This document shows, in pieces, positions 43,176 to 56,542 of a stretch of 64,000 nt of DNA (the first letter of the stretch is position 1; the number at the start of each line of letters is the position of its first letter). The DNA is taken from positions 186,001-250,000 of the forward strand of contig VJWM01000187.1 of NCBI GenBank assembly GCA_010909165.1, given 5' to 3'. The notes under the pieces are model-generated. The model ran no database searches. It worked only from the letters and a program-made list of their open reading frames with translations, and was not told the origin of the DNA. A program made the translations under genes and the position numbers. The stretch comes from Anthoceros angustus (taxonomy: Eukaryota; Streptophyta; Anthocerotopsida; Anthocerotales; Anthocerotaceae).

Positions 43176-45136
43176 CAACGGCATTTGTTTTTATGTTTGT
43201 TGTTCAATGTCCGCCGTGGTTTCCTCCGACAATTTCAAACTTATTGGTGGAAAAGATTAAACATCCAAGCTTGAGCAAATCGCACTACTATATAGGATTT
43301 TACATCTATCGAGATTAGGTTCATACATATCGAGGTTATGTCAACTCAAAAGTCTATATATGGAGGAAGGCTCCCATGGACTAAACATTATATTAAGCTA
43401 GTCATACCGTGCATTCATCTTGATAGAAAATGGAACTTCTAGCTTCTCAAGTCTTGTTTATAGTTTTGGTGTCTTTTGTTATACTTTGTAACAAACCCAT
43501 GCCAAGACATGCATCACGTCATGGATGGAAAACTCGTAGCCTTCTCCAAGATTGTAAGTGAAGTACTATCCTCAAACATTCTTTAGGTGTATCGTCTAAA
43601 TTTGGGATTTGTTGGAGTTCATTGGTGGATCCGTTTACTCTTTGCGGATCGTAAGATGGGGTAAACTATGGCCAGCTTGGAGATCATTTACCACCTCCTT
43701 GAGGTTGTTCGTGGCTTGGGACATTGGACATTGGGCACGTCAAAATATTCGACTACAATTCCGCCATCATTCAAGCCTTTGCAAATTCAGTGCAACTTTC
43801 TATCATGGTGCCCAATAATGAGGTGATGTGGCTAGCTAGCAATGAGCAAAGCAGCAGACTGGTGCAAAACAATGTGGTAGCATTTCCTTGACCAATATTG
43901 CCATGATTTTGGTGGTAATGAAATACTATCCTACTCGACGCAGAGAACAAGGCATTATGGACCCAAATAGTCCCCGCTATGCAAAATGTCCACAAGTAAG
44001 TTCTCATGTCTTTTGCATCACTTGAAATCATATTTTCTAGGCGACGATAAGAATACTAATGTCTTTTGTCTCTTTGATTCATTAGTAACTCATGGCCTTA
44101 GCGATCAAATCAAAGTATCGACTTGTCTAGCATTTGATGCCTTAAATGTTTCATATCCACCTTGACAAGTGTTTTTCGTGAGGACATCATAGATTCTCAT
44201 CAAACCTCTATTGAGTTTTTGGACTCTACTTCCTCACCTTTTATGCTCAATGTATATCCATATTTCGCTTATGCATCGATCCCACGCATATATCCTTAGA
44301 ATATGCTACTTTTGGGAATAATGCAACATCTTTCGATGGGTCATTAGTATATCATAATGTGCTTGATGCGCGATTAGATGCATTTACCATGCTATGATCT
44401 CAGGTTTTCATCATTAATATCCAAATATCGAAGCAGGATGGCCTTGAGGAGGTGGTGAGAACACAATCGGTGCAAAACATAGAAGCAGCTTCATATAATC
44501 GAGGTGCAAAAGATGATGGCATCGGAAGGCACGCCATTGAGACCTAATGAGTATATCCAAACATTCATTTTTGCTCTCTTTAATGAAGATTTAAAATGGA
44601 GCCGATCTGAGCAACATTTTGGAGCATTTTATCCGGATAAAAGTCCATTTATGCTCTAGATTGGACTGGTCAAACAACCAATTACAATGATCCACCCGCT
44701 AACTCAAGTATGGTACCATTATGGTGTGTAGCAAATCCAACGCATCACCAAGAACTTCAAAAGGTATACTCTTTGCATGCGGTTCGGAGTGATTGATTGC
44801 AAGCCCATTCAAGTAGGGGTGCTTGTTTGGATCCAAATAATGTTCAAGCCCATGCTTCATGGGCCTCGACTCATATTGGGCATTCGGGAACAATTTACGG
44901 AGCCAAGGACACATGTGACTTTAACAAAACAGCTATACTTACAGCTATTGATCCAAGTAAGTTCTCAATTCCTTTATGTAATCACTTATTTTATGATGCA
45001 TTGAATATATTATTGAGTTTTTATTTTATTTTATTACTAACAATATCTACAAATTATAGGCACATCAAGTTGTATCTATCCTCATCGATTGGCAATGCTC
45101 CTCACTACGACCTCAACTTCATATCCAGTCCTTTAG
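43176..45136 (+). pseudogene. GH17-X8 glucanase copy 4, full-length but frameshifted
   Basis: Promoter 43176-43429, ATG 43430, all four exons and three introns, stop at 45134-45136. Consensus product: signal peptide, GH17 (VNYGQLGDHLPPPER; IIQAFANS; VGNEILS; THGLGDQIKVST; NVYPYFAYAS; SEQDG nucleophile region; FALFNEDLKSG), then X8/CBM43 (WCVANP, IDCKPIQVGG, DPNNVQAHASWAF, CDFNKTAIL, TSSCIYPSS). In this copy ATGGGG has lost a G before VNYGQ and bases are missing near ERLFGG and the GNNATS region, so it cannot make enzyme. An intact version would be a secreted callose-degrading glucanase of the type seen at walls or plasmodesmata. Confidence 0.88.
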
Positions 45137-45469
45137 ATCTATATATATCTATGATGTTTTTCTGTGTTCATGATAACACGTACAAACTTTTAAATTGTTG
45201 CTCATGTAACTCTTGAGTTTGGTTGTTCTAGTTAGAGCTATTCTATTTCCTATGTTCCAACTCTTTAGGTTGGCTGTTTTAGTTGGAATAATTCTATTGA
45301 TATATTTTATTCTGTTATTCTATTTACGTATCTCCAAGACCTTGCGTCTATGTGACCGCACACCGGCTTTATCTTCACACCTTGATGGTGGCGGTGGTAC
45401 CGCATTGATACTTTAGAAATATTGTTACAACACGGCATACATCTAAAACATAGAAGAGACATCGAATCG

Positions 45470-46030
45470 AAATGCATGAAAGAAATTATGGACGGCAGAA
45501 AGTCGCACTCCATACAAGTCTTTATGCCTATGATTTTGAGAATGTAGCTCATCCACGACTAGAAAGCTATGCACCAGTCCGCCCTTGTGTGTCCACGAGG
45601 TTTGACTGCTTCCATGCCCTCGCTCTTTTCTTCTACTTTGCATCCATGCCAAAATCTTTCTTTTCAAGCATCAACTGCTTCATGGAAAGCAAGCGTCCCA
45701 CCTCCACATTGCTCCACTTTCGACAAAGCACCGGCAGCGTGCACATCATGCTTTCCTCTCTCATTCTATGGACCAAGTCGAAGATCGCCTCACTCTCCCT
45801 TGGCCAATAGCCTGCAATGAGGCGTTCAGTCACAAGGCTTTTTCGACAACGTATCAAACACTTGTTGTGCGTCAACAAGGCTCCCAAGCTTCCTACTTGT
45901 TAGTCAAATTGTCACTACAAACAAAGTTGGTTTGCGGGCCTTGTTCTAGTATCGAACATGTACGTGCCTTCCAAGATGCGAGCGCTACGTTTGCATATAT
46001 GCTTGGAGAATGTTGAGAATGTACCGCCAT
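45470..46030 (-). pseudogene. PPR-E+ segment P3a, C-terminal part
   Basis: Keeps the E+ motif (VHSFLVVDELHSQNHRHKDL) and an upstream PPR motif piece. It breaks at accgccatgcc, where the sequence jumps back to aaaatctttcttttcaagca, so the middle of the segment is repeated in P3b. Confidence 0.75.
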
Positions 46031-46800
46031 GCCAAAATCTTTCTTTTCAAGCATCACTTCATGGAAAGCAAGGCGTCCCACCTCCACATTGCTCCACTTT
46101 CGACAAAGCACCGGCGTGCACATCATGCTTTCCTCTCTCATTCTATGGACCAAGTCGAAGATCGCCTCACTCTCCCTCGATGAATAGCCTCGCAATGAGA
46201 GCGTTCAGTCACAAGGCTTTTTCGGACAACGTATCAAACACTTGTTGTGCGTCAACAAGGCTCCCAAGCTTCCCTACTTGTTAGTCAAATTGTCACTACA
46301 AAGTTGGTTTGCAGGCCTTGTTCTAGTATCGAACATGTACGTGCCTTCCAAGATGCGAGTCTACGTTTGCATATATGCTTGGAGAATGTTGAGGAATCAG
46401 TACCGCCATGCCTTCAAGCTTGTAGCATACCCTGAAAGGAAGGTCTTCATGCGGACCCCGCCCTCCTCATAGGCACGGGTCCAAGTCACCACATCTTTTG
46501 ACCAAGTCCATCAAAACTGTCTCCGCACCCATAAGCTGGCCTCCCTTGTGTGTGGTCTTGACTCGAGATTACCCGTTGATAAAACTTAAAGTCGTGCCCA
46601 AACTTTCCTGCCAATGTATAGTGATAAAGGACACGGTCCTCAAATGTCGTGAACGCATGCCGTGAGTTTGAAGGATAAGTTGCACATGAGTTTGGAGGAT
46701 AAGCAATGGACACTCATCTCGTGCTCTAAAATCTCCATAGAAAACAGCGCACAAAACTATCACGGAGCTTGTCACCGACGGCTAGGAAATAGTGACGAGC
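46031..46800 (-). pseudogene. PPR-E+ segment P3b, central and N-terminal part
   Basis: Restarts inside the PPR segment (aaaatctttc) and then runs normally to the R block. Minus-strand pieces include VHRMREESMMCTP and FEDRVLYHYTLAGKFG. Confidence 0.75.
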
Positions 46801-47289
46801 AAGGTAATCAACCAACTAATGCCAAACAAACCGAGACTAGTAAGAGCGGGCGGACAAGCCCCTATAGCCAAGTGGTGATGGTCCGAGTTTTGCAAGTCTA
46901 TCAAAAGAACAACGTGTGCAGAGGGCCGAGGAGATCGGCACAAACCCCATGGTCAACCTTAAGGAGGCTCAACGATCCTTCAAGGAGACTTATGGAGGTG
47001 AGGTCACATGACGACCTTCAAGGAGGACATCCAACAAGCTGTTGGGCATCAAACAGCCATCGGAGGCCCAAGCTGCGGGCAACAAATTTGAGAAATGAGC
47101 GTTAAGAGAGTCTAGGAGTCCAATATCTTTGCCGACCCTTGGAGAACTTTGTGCAGCATAAGAGCTTTTCAAGGTTAGGCTAGGTCGGTGTTGAAGAGAG
47201 CTAAGAGCCGAGAGTTGAGAGCCGAGAGTTGAGAGTGAGGAGAGCGAGAGCCGAGAGCGAGAGGTAGCCCGCCTTCTCAATTCGCACAA
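46801..47289. repeat. R block R4
   Basis: Complete block with the variant caaggagacttatgg. The stretch 46990-47295 is identical in translation to 47945-48250, offset 955. Confidence 0.88.
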
Positions 47290-47756
47290 CGGCATTTGTT
47301 TTTATGTTTGTTGTTCAATGTCCGCCGTGGTTTCCTCGACAATTTCAAACTTATTGGTGGAAAAGATTAAACATCCAAGCTTGTAGCATACCCTGTTGAA
47401 AGGAAGGTCTTCATGCGGACCCCTGCCCTCCTCATAGGCACGGGTCCAAGTCACCACATCTTTTGACCAAGTCCATCAAAACTCTCGCACCCCGCAAGCT
47501 GGCCTCCCTTGTGTGGTCTTGCCCGAGATTACCCGTTGATAAAACTTAAAGTCGTGCCCAAACTTTCCTGCCAATGTATAGTGATAAAGGACACGGTCCT
47601 CAAATGTCGTGAACGCATGCCGTGAGTTTGAAGGATAAGTTGCACATGAGTTTGGAGGATAAGCATGGACACTCATCTCGTGCTCTAAAATCTCCATAGA
47701 AAACAGCGCACAAAACTATCCTGGAGCTTGTCACCGACGGCTAGGAAATAGTGAGC
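47290..47756. other. Chimera: truncated promoter joined to PPR segment (P3c)
   Basis: Promoter sequence runs to catccaagcttg and then switches to the PPR segment (tagcataccctg) at the shared caagcttg. No glucanase follows. The PPR part keeps FEDRVLYHYTLAGKFG on minus. Confidence 0.85.
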
Positions 47757-48244
47757 AAGGTAATCAACCAACTAATGCCAAACAAACCGAGACTAGTAAG
47801 AGCGGGCGACAAGCCCCTATAGCCAAGTGGTGATGGTCCGAGTTTTGCAAGTCTATCAAAAGAACAACGTGTGCAGAGGGCCGAGGAGATCGGCACAAAC
47901 CCCATGGTCAACCTTAAGGAGGCTCAACGATCCTTCAAGGAGACTTATGGAGGTGAGGTCACATGACGACCTTCAAGGAGGACATCCAACAAGCTGTTGG
48001 GCATCAAACAGCCATCGGAGGCCCAAGCTGCGGGCAACAAATTTGAGAAATGAGCGTTAAGAGAGTCTAGGAGTCCAATATCTTTGCCGACCCTTGGAGA
48101 ACTTTGTGCAGCATAAGAGCTTTTCAAGGTTAGGCTAGGTCGGTGTTGAAGAGAGCTAAGAGCCGAGAGTTGAGAGCCGAGAGTTGAGAGTGAGGAGAGC
48201 GAGAGCCGAGAGCGAGAGGTAGCCCGCCTTCTCAATTCGCACAA
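47757..48244. repeat. R block R4b
   Basis: Near-identical to R4, including its private variants, so the 955-bp P+R module was duplicated recently. Confidence 0.88.
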
Positions 48245-48710
48245 CGGCATTTGTTTTTATGTTTGTTGTTCAATGTCCGCCGTGGTTTCCTCGACAATTT
48301 CAAACTTATTGGTGGAAAAGATTAAACATCAAGCTTGTAGCATACCCTGAAAGGAAGGTCTTCATGCGGACCCCTGCCCTCCTCATAGGCACGGGTCCAA
48401 GTCACCACATCTTTTGACCAAGTCCATCAAAACTCTCGCACCCCGCAAGCTGGCCTCCCTTGTGTGTGGTCTTGACCGAGATTACCCGTTGATAAAACTT
48501 AAAGTCGTGCCCAAACTTTCCTGCCAATGTATAGTGATAAAGGACACGGTCCTCAAATGTCGTGAACGCATCTGGTGAGTTTGAAGGATAAGTTGCACAT
48601 GAGTTTGGAGGATAAGCAGGACACTCATCTCGTGCTCTAAAATCTCCATAGAAAAAGCACAAAACTATCCTGGAGCTTGTCACCGACGGCTAGGAAATAG
48701 TGACGAGCAA
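48245..48710. other. Chimera: truncated promoter joined to PPR segment (P3d)
   Basis: Same promoter-to-PPR joint at caagcttg as P3c, at about 48332, with one base missing (aaacatcaagcttg). It is the third member of the 955-bp tandem. Confidence 0.85.
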
Positions 48711-49197
48711 GGTAATCAACCAACTAATGCCAAACAAACCGAGACTAGTAAGAGCGGGCGGACAAGCCCCTATAGCCAAGTGGTGATGGTCCAGTTTTGC
48801 AAGTCTATCAAAAGAACAACGTGTGCGAGGGCCGAGGAGATCGACAAACCCCATGGTCAACCTTAAGGAGGCTCAACGATCCTTCAAGGAGACTTATGGA
48901 GGTGAGGTCACATGACGACGACCTTCAAGGAGGACATCCAACAACTGTTGGGCATCAAACAGCCATCGGAGGCCCAAGCTGGGCAACAAATTTGAGAAAT
49001 GAACGTTAAGAGAGTCTAGGAGTCCAATATCTTTGCCGACCTTGAGAACTTTGTGCAGCATAAGAGCTTTTCAAGGTTAGGCTAGGTCGGTGTTGAAGAG
49101 AGCTAAGAGCCGAGAGTGAGCCGAGAGTTGAGAGCCGAGAGCCGAGAGCGAGAGCCGAGAGCGAGTCGAGAGGTAGCCCGCCTTCTCAATTCGCACA
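48711..49197. repeat. R block R4c
   Basis: Complete block, more diverged than R4 and R4b (tggtccagttttgc, gacgacgaccttc). Confidence 0.85.
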
Positions 49198-49867
49198 ACG
49201 GCATTTGTTTTTATGTTTGTTGTTCAATGTCCGCCGTGGTTTCCTCGACAATTTCAAACTTATTGGTGGAAAAGATTAAACATCCAAGCTTGAGCAAATC
49301 GCACTACTATATAGGATTTTACATCTATCGAGATTAGGTTCATACATATCGAGGTTATGTCAACTCAAAAGTCTATATATGGAGGAAGGCTCCCATGGAC
49401 TAAACATTATATTAAGCTAGTCATACCGTGCATTCGGTCTTGATAGAAAATGGAACTTCTAGCTTCTCAAGTCTTGTTTATAGTTTTGGTGTCTTTGTTA
49501 TACTTTGTAACAAACCCATGCCGATACATGCATCACGTCATGGATGGAAAACTCGTAGCCTTCTCCAAGATTGTAAGTGAAGTACTATCCTCAAACATTC
49601 TTTAGGTGTATCGTCTAAATTTGGGATTTGTTGGAGTTCATTGGTGGATCCGTTTACTCTTTGCAGGATCGTAAGATGGGGGTAAACTATGGCCAGCTTG
49701 AGATCATTTACCACCTCCTTGAGAGGTTGTTCGGTGGCTTGGGACATTGGACATTGGGCACGTCAAAATATTCGACTACAATTCCGCCATCATTCAAGCC
49801 TTTGCAAATTCAGTGCAACTTTCTATCATGGTGCCCAATAATGAGGTGAGGCTAGCTAGCAATGAGC
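49198..49867 (+). pseudogene. GH17-X8 glucanase copy 5, promoter to exon 2, truncated
   Basis: Promoter, ATG 49450, exon 1, intron 1 and exon 2 to LASNEQ. Here ATGGGGG keeps the frame so DRKMGVNYGQL is readable, but the next Gly is lost. It ends at aatgagcaagg, which continues as an R block; gagcaa is common to both parents. Confidence 0.85.
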
Positions 49868-50356
49868 AAGGTAATCAACCAACTAATGCCAAACAAACCG
49901 AGACTAGTAAGAGCGGGCGGACAAGCCCCTATAGCCAAGTGGTGATGGTCCGAGTTTTGCAAGTCTATCAAAAGAACAACGTGTGCAGAGGGCCGAGGAG
50001 ATCGGCACAAACCCCATGGTCAACCTTAAGGAGGCTCAACGATCCTTCAAGGGAGACTTGCGGAGGTGAGGTCACATGACGACCTTCAAGGAGGACATCC
50101 AACAACTGTTGGGCATCAAACAGGCCATTGGAGGCCCAAGCCTGCGGGCAACAAATTTGAGAAATGAACGTTAAGAGAGTCTAGGAGTCCAATATCTTTG
50201 CCGACCCCTTCGGAGAACTTTGTGCAGCATAAGACAGCTTTTCAAGGTTAGGCTAGGTCGGTGTTGAAGAGAGCTAAGAGCCGAGAGCGAGAGTTGAGAG
50301 CCGAGAGCGAGAGCCGAGAGGCGAGAGGCGAGAGGTAGCCGCCTTCTCAATTCGGC
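49868..50356. repeat. R block R5
   Basis: Joined directly to glucanase exon 2 without a PPR segment between; otherwise complete with GA-type tract. Confidence 0.85.
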
Positions 50357-52313
50357 ACAACGGCATTTGTTTTTATGTTTGTTGTTCAATGTCCGCCGTG
50401 GTTTCCTCCGACAATTTCAAACTTATTGGTGGAAAAGATTAAACATCCAAGCTTGAGCAAATCGCACTACTATATAGGATTTTACATCTATCGAGATTAG
50501 GTTCATACATATCGAGGTTATGTCAACTCAAAAGTCTATATATGGAGGAAGGCTCCCATGGACTAAACATTATATTAAGCTAGTCATACGTAGGTCTTGA
50601 TAGAAAATGGAACTTCTAGCTTCTCAAGTCTTGTTTATAGTTTTGGTGTCTTTGTTATACTTTGTAACAAACCCATGCCAAGACATGCATCACGTCATGG
50701 ATGGAAAACTCGTAGCCTTCTCCAAGATTGTAAGTGAAGTACTATCCTCAAACATTCTTTAGGTGTATCGTCTAAATTTGGGATTTGTTGAGTTCATTGG
50801 TGGATCCGTTTACTCTTTGCGGATCGTAAGATGGGGGTAAACTATGGCCAGCTTGAGATCATTTACCACCTCCTTGAGAGGTTGTTCGGTGGCTTGGGAC
50901 ATTGGACATTGGGCACGTCAAAATATTCGACTACAATTCCGCCATCATTCAAGCCTTTGCAAATTCAGTGCAACTTTCTATCATGGTGCCCAATAATGAG
51001 GTGAGGCTAGCTAGCAATGAGCAAACCAGCAGACTGGTGCAAAACAATGTGGTAGCATTTCCTTCGACCAATATTGCCATGATTTTGGTCAGAATGAAAT
51101 ACTATCCTACTCGACGCAGAGAACAAGGCATTATGGACCCAAATAGTCCCGCTATGCAAAATGTCCACAAGTAAGTTCTCATGTCTTTTGCATCACTTGA
51201 AATCATATTTTCTAGGCTGACGATAAGAATACTAATGTCTTTTGTCTCTTTGATTCATTAGTAACTCATGGCCTTGGCGATCAAATCAAAGTATCGACTT
51301 GTCAGCATTTGATGCCTTAAATGTTTCATATCCACCTTGACAAGTGTTTTTCGTGAGGACATCATAGATTCTCATCAAACCTCTATTGAGTTTTTGGACT
51401 TTACTTCCTCACCTTTTATGCTCAATGTATATCCATATTTCGCTTATGCATCGATCCCATATATCCTTAGAATATGCTACTTTTGGGAATAATGCAACAT
51501 CCGCTTCGATGGGTCATTAGTATATCATAATGTGCTTGATGCGATTAGATGCATTTTACCATGCTATGATCTCGTAGGTTTTCATCATTAATATCCAAAT
51601 ATCGTAAAGCAGGATGGCCTTGAGGTGGTGAGAACACAATCGGTGCAAACATAGAAACCGCAGCTTCATATAATCGAGGCCTGGTGCAAAAGATGATGGC
51701 ATCGAAGGCACGCCATTGAGACCTAATGAGTATATCCAAACATTCATTTTTGCTCTCTTTAATGAAGATTTAAAATCTGGAGCCGATCTGAGCAACATTT
51801 TGGAGCATTTTATCCAGATAAAAGTCCAGGTTTATGCTCTAGATTGACTGGTCAAACAACCAATTACAATGATCCACCGCTAACTCAAGTATGGTACCAT
51901 TATGGTGTAGCAAATCCAATTGCATCACTGAAGAACTTCAAAAGGTATACTCTTTGCATGCGGTTCAGAGTGATTGATTGCAAGCCCATTCAAGTAGGGG
52001 TGCTTGTTTGGATCCAAATAATGTTCAAGCCCATGCTTCATGGGCCTTGACTCATATTGGGCATTCGGGAACAATTTACGGAGCCAAGGACACATGTGAC
52101 TTTAACAAAACAGCTATACTTACTATTGATCCAAGTAAGTTCTCAATTCCTTTATGTAATCACTTATTTTATGATGCATTGAATATATTATTGAGTTTTT
52201 ATTTTATTTTATTACTAACAATATCTACAAATTATAGGCACATCAAGTTGTATCTATCCTCATCGATTGGCAATGCTCCTCTCTCGACCTCAACTTCATA
52301 TCCAGTCCTTTAG
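50357..52313 (+). pseudogene. GH17-X8 glucanase copy 6, full-length but frameshifted
   Basis: Promoter 50357-50606, ATG 50607, all exons, stop 52311-52313. It keeps VNYGQL and an open run from DIGHVKIFDYNSAIIQAF to AMQNVHK at about 50902-51174, but bases are altered at the VGNE site (VRMKY instead), removing the acid/base Glu. The X8 domain reads IDCKPIQVG in one frame and LDPNNVQAHASWA in another. Confidence 0.88.
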
Positions 52314-52644
52314 ATCTATATATATCTATGATGTTTTTCTCGTGTTCATGATAACACGTACAAACTTTTAGAATTGTTGCTCATGTAACTCTTCGAGTTT
52401 GGTTGTTCTAGTTAGAGCTATTCTATTTCCTATGTTCCAACTCTTTAGGTTGGCTGTTTTAGTTGGAATAATTCTATTGATATATTTTATTCTGTTATTC
52501 TATTTACGTATCTCCAAGACCTTGCGTCCTATGTGACCGCACACCGGCGGCTTTATCTTCACCTTGATGGTGGCGGTGGTACCGCATTCAGATACTTTAG
52601 AAATATTGTTACAACACGATACATCTAAAACATAGAAGAGACAT

Positions 52645-53614
52645 CGAATCGAGCATGAAAGAAATTATGGACGACGAGAAAGTCGCACTCCATACAAGTC
52701 TTTATGCCTATGATTTTGAGAATGTAGCTCATCCCTGACTAGAAAGCTATGCACCAGTCCGCCCTTGTGTGTCCACCAGGTTTGACCTGGCTGCTTCCAT
52801 GCCCTCGCTCTTTTTCTTCTCGCCTGCATCCATGCCGCAGAATCTTGCTTTTCAAGCATCACTGCTTCATGGAAAGCAAGGCGTCCCACCTCCACATTGC
52901 TCCACTTTCGACAAAGCACCCGGCAGCGTGCATATCATGCTTTCCTCTCTCGTTCTATGGACCAAGTCGAAGACTGCCTCACTCTCCCCTTGACAGCAAT
53001 AGCCTGCAATGAGAGCATTCCAGGTCACAAGGCTTTTTTCAGACAACGTATCAAACACTTGTTGTGCGTCAACAAGGCTCCCAAGCTTCCCCTACTTGTT
53101 AGTCAAATTGTCACTACAAAGTTGGTTTGCAGGCCTTGTTCTAGTATCCGAACATGTACGTGCCTTCCAAGATGATGCTACGAAGCATATGCTTGGAGAA
53201 TGTTGAGAATCGAGTACGCGCCATGCCTTCAAGCTTGTAGCATACCCTGAAAGGAAGGTCTTCATGGACCCCCGCCCTCCTCATAGGCACGGTCCAAGTC
53301 ACCACATCTTTTGACCAAGTCCATCAAAACCGCCTCCGCACCCAAGCTGCCCGGCCTCCCTTGTGTGGTCTTGGCTCGAGATTACCCGTTGATAAAACTT
53401 AAAGTCGTGCCCAAACTTTCTGCCAATGTATAGTGATAAGGACACGGTCCTCAAATGTCGTGAGCATCTTGGTGAGTTTGAAGGATAAGTTGCACATGAG
53501 TTTGGAGGATAAGCACTGGACACTCATCTCAGCTCTAAAATCTCCATAGAAAACAGCGCACAAAACTATCCACGGAGCTTGTCACCGACGGCTAGGAAAT
53601 AGGCGACCGAGCAA
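52645..53614 (-). pseudogene. PPR-E+ segment P4
   Basis: The best preserved PPR copy. The minus strand at 52867-53058 reads MFDTLSEKSLVTWNALIAGY and continues ESEAVFDLVHR, a clear PPR motif pair, and 52665-52919 holds VHSFLVRDELHSQNHRHKDL (E+). Frames still change between these parts. Confidence 0.8.
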
Positions 53615-54114
53615 GGTAATCAACCAACTAATGCCAAACAAACCGAGACTAGTAAGAGCGGGCGGACAAGCCCCTATAGCCAAGTGGTGATGGTCCGAGT
53701 TTTGCAAGTCTATCAAAAGAACAACGCGTGCAGAGGGCCGAGGAGATCGGCAAACCCCATGGTCAACCTTAAGGAGGCTCAACGATCCTTCAAGGAGACT
53801 TGGAGGTGAGGTCACATGACGACCTTCAAGGAGGACATCCAACAAGCTGTTGGGCATCAAAAGCGAGCCATCGGAGGCCCAAGCACGGGCAACAAATTTG
53901 AGAAATGAACGTTAAGAGAGTCTAGGAGTCCAATATCTTTGCCGACTCTTCGAGAACTTTGAAAGAGCAAGAGCTTTCAAGGTTAGGCTAGGTCGTGTTG
54001 AAGAGAGCTAAGAGTGAGCCGAGAGTCGAGAGCCGAGAGCCGAGAGTCGAGAGTCGAGAGTCGAGAGTCGAGAGCCGAGAGTCGAGAGGTAGCCTCGCCT
54101 TCTCAATTCGCACA
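53615..54114. repeat. R block R6
   Basis: Complete block whose microsatellite is a regular gagagtcgagagccgagag run (about 54010-54090), giving (ESRESRVESRES)-type frames. Confidence 0.85.
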
Positions 54115-56542
54115 ACGGCATTTGTTTTTATGTTTGTTGTTCAATGTCCGCCGTGGTTTCCTCGACAATTTCAAACTTATTGGTGGAAAAGATTAAACAT
54201 CCAAGCTTGAGCAAATCGCACTACTATATAGGATTTTACATCTATCGAGATTAGGTTCATACATATCGAGGTTATGTCAACTCAAAAGTCTATATATGGA
54301 GGAAGGCTCCATGGACTAAACATTATATTAAGCTAGTCATACGTGCATTCGGTCTTGATAGAAAATGGAACTTCTAGCTTCTCAAGTCTTGTTTATAGTT
54401 TTGGTGTCTTTTGTTATACTTTGTAACAAACCCATGCCAAGACATGCATCACGTCATGGATGGAAAACTCGTAGCCTTCTCAAGATTGTAAGTGAAGTAC
54501 TATCCTCAAACATTCTTTAGGTGTATCGTCTAAATTTGGGATTTGTTGGAGTTCATTGGTGGATCCGTTTACTCTTTGCGCTGGATCGTAAGATGGGGGT
54601 AAACTATGGCCAGCTTGAGATCATTTACCACCTCCTTGAGAGGTTGTTCGTTGGGACATTGGACATTGGGCACGCTAAAATATTCGACTACACCCGCCAT
54701 CATTCAAGCCTTTGCAAATTCAATTTGTGCAACTTTCTATCATGGTGCCCAATAATGAGGTGACAGGCTAGCTAGCAATGAGCAAAGCTGCAGGAGATCG
54801 GTGCAAAATAATGTGGTAGCATTTCCTTCACCAATATTGCCATGATTTTGGTCGGTAATGAAATACTATCCTACTCGACGCAGAGAACAAGGCATTATGG
54901 ACCCAAATAGTCCCCGCTATGCAAAATGTCCACAAGTAAGTTCTCATGTCTTTTGCATCACTTGAAATCATATTTTTCTAGACGACGATAAGAATACTAA
55001 TATCTTTTGTCTCTTTGACAGTTCATTAGTAACTCATGGCCTTGGCGATCAAATCAAAGTATCGACTTGTCTAGCATTTGATGCCTTAAATGTTTCATAT
55101 CCACCTTCGCAAGTGTTTTTCGTGAGGACATCATAGATTCCGCCATCATTCAAGCCTTTGCAAATTCAGCAACTTTCATCATGGTGCCCAATAATGAGGA
55201 GGTGTGGCTAGCTAGCAATGAGCAAACTCAGAGACTGGGTGCAAAATAATGTGGTAGCATTTCCTTCACCAATATTGCCATGATTTTGGTCGGTAATGAA
55301 ATACTATCCTACTCGACGCAGAGAACAAGGCATTATGGACCCAAATAGTCCCCGCTTATGCAAAATGTCCACAAGTAAGTTCTCATGTCTTTTGCATCAC
55401 TTGAAATCATATTTTTCTAGACGACGATAAGAATACTAATGTCTTTTGTCTCTTTGATGCTCATTAGTAACTCATGGCCTTGGCGATCAAATCAAAGTAT
55501 CGACTTGTCTAGCATTTGATGCCTTAAATGTTTCATATCCACCTTCGCAAGTGTTTTTCGTGAGGACATCATAGATTCCGTCATCAAACCTCTATTGAGT
55601 TTTTGGACTTTACTTCCTCACCTTTTATGCTCAATGTATATCCATATTTCGCTTATGCATCGATCCCACGATATATCCTTAGAATATGCTACTTTTGGGA
55701 ATAATGCAACATCCGTCGATGGGTCATTAGTATATCATAATGTGCTTGATGCGCAGCTTAGATGCATTTACCATGCTATGATCTCGTAGGTTTTCATCCG
55801 TTAATATCCAAATATCGAAGCAGGATGGCCTTCGTGGAGGTGGTGAGAACACAATCGGTGCAAACATAGAAACCGCAGCCTTCATATAATCGAGGCCTGG
55901 TGCAAAAGATGATGGCATCGGAAGGCACGCCATTGAGACCTAATGAGTATATCCAAACATTCATTTTGCTCTCTTTAATGAAGATTTAAAATCTGGAGCC
56001 GATCTGAGCAACATTTTGGAGCATTTTATCCAGATAAAAGTCCGGTTTATGCTCTAGATTGAATTGGTCAAACAACCAATTACAATGATCCACCCGCTAA
56101 CTCAAGTATGGTACCATTATGGTGTGTAGCAAATCCAATCGCATCACGAAGAACTTCAAAAGGTATACTCTTTGCATGCGGTTCAGAGTGATTGATTGCA
56201 AGCCCATTCAAGTAGGGGTGCTTGTTTGGATCCAAATAATGTTCAAGCCCATGCTTCATGGGCCTTCGACTCATATTGGGCATTCTGGGAACAATTTACG
56301 GAGCCAAGGACACATGTGACTTTAACAAAACAGCTATACTTACAGCTATTGATCCAAGTAAGTTCTCAATTCCTTTATGTAATCACTTATTTTATGATGC
56401 ATTGAATATATTATTGAGTTTTTATTTTTATTTTTATTACTAACAATATCTACAAATTATAGGCACATCAAGTTGTATCTATCCTCATCCGATTGGCAAT
56501 GCTCCTCTCACTACGACCTCAACTTCATATCCAGTCCTTTAG
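54115..56542 (+). pseudogene. GH17-X8 glucanase copy 7, with 446-bp internal duplication
   Basis: Promoter 54115-54364, ATG 54365, stop 56540-56542. The end of exon 2, intron 2 and the start of exon 3 are present twice (about 54695-55140 and 55141-55586). The joint attccgccatcattcaagcc combines exon 3 gattccg and exon 2 attccgcc. Both halves share private variants (caaaataatgtgg, ccttcaccaat), so the duplication is younger than those changes. VGNEILSYS is readable locally. Confidence 0.88.

Noticed and set aside
43430-45136. Treating array glucanase copies as functional genes
   Set aside because: Each copy read has at least one frame-breaking indel (for example the missing G before VNYGQ, or the damaged VGNE site in copy 6), so they are listed as pseudogenes, with sequencing error kept open as a cause.
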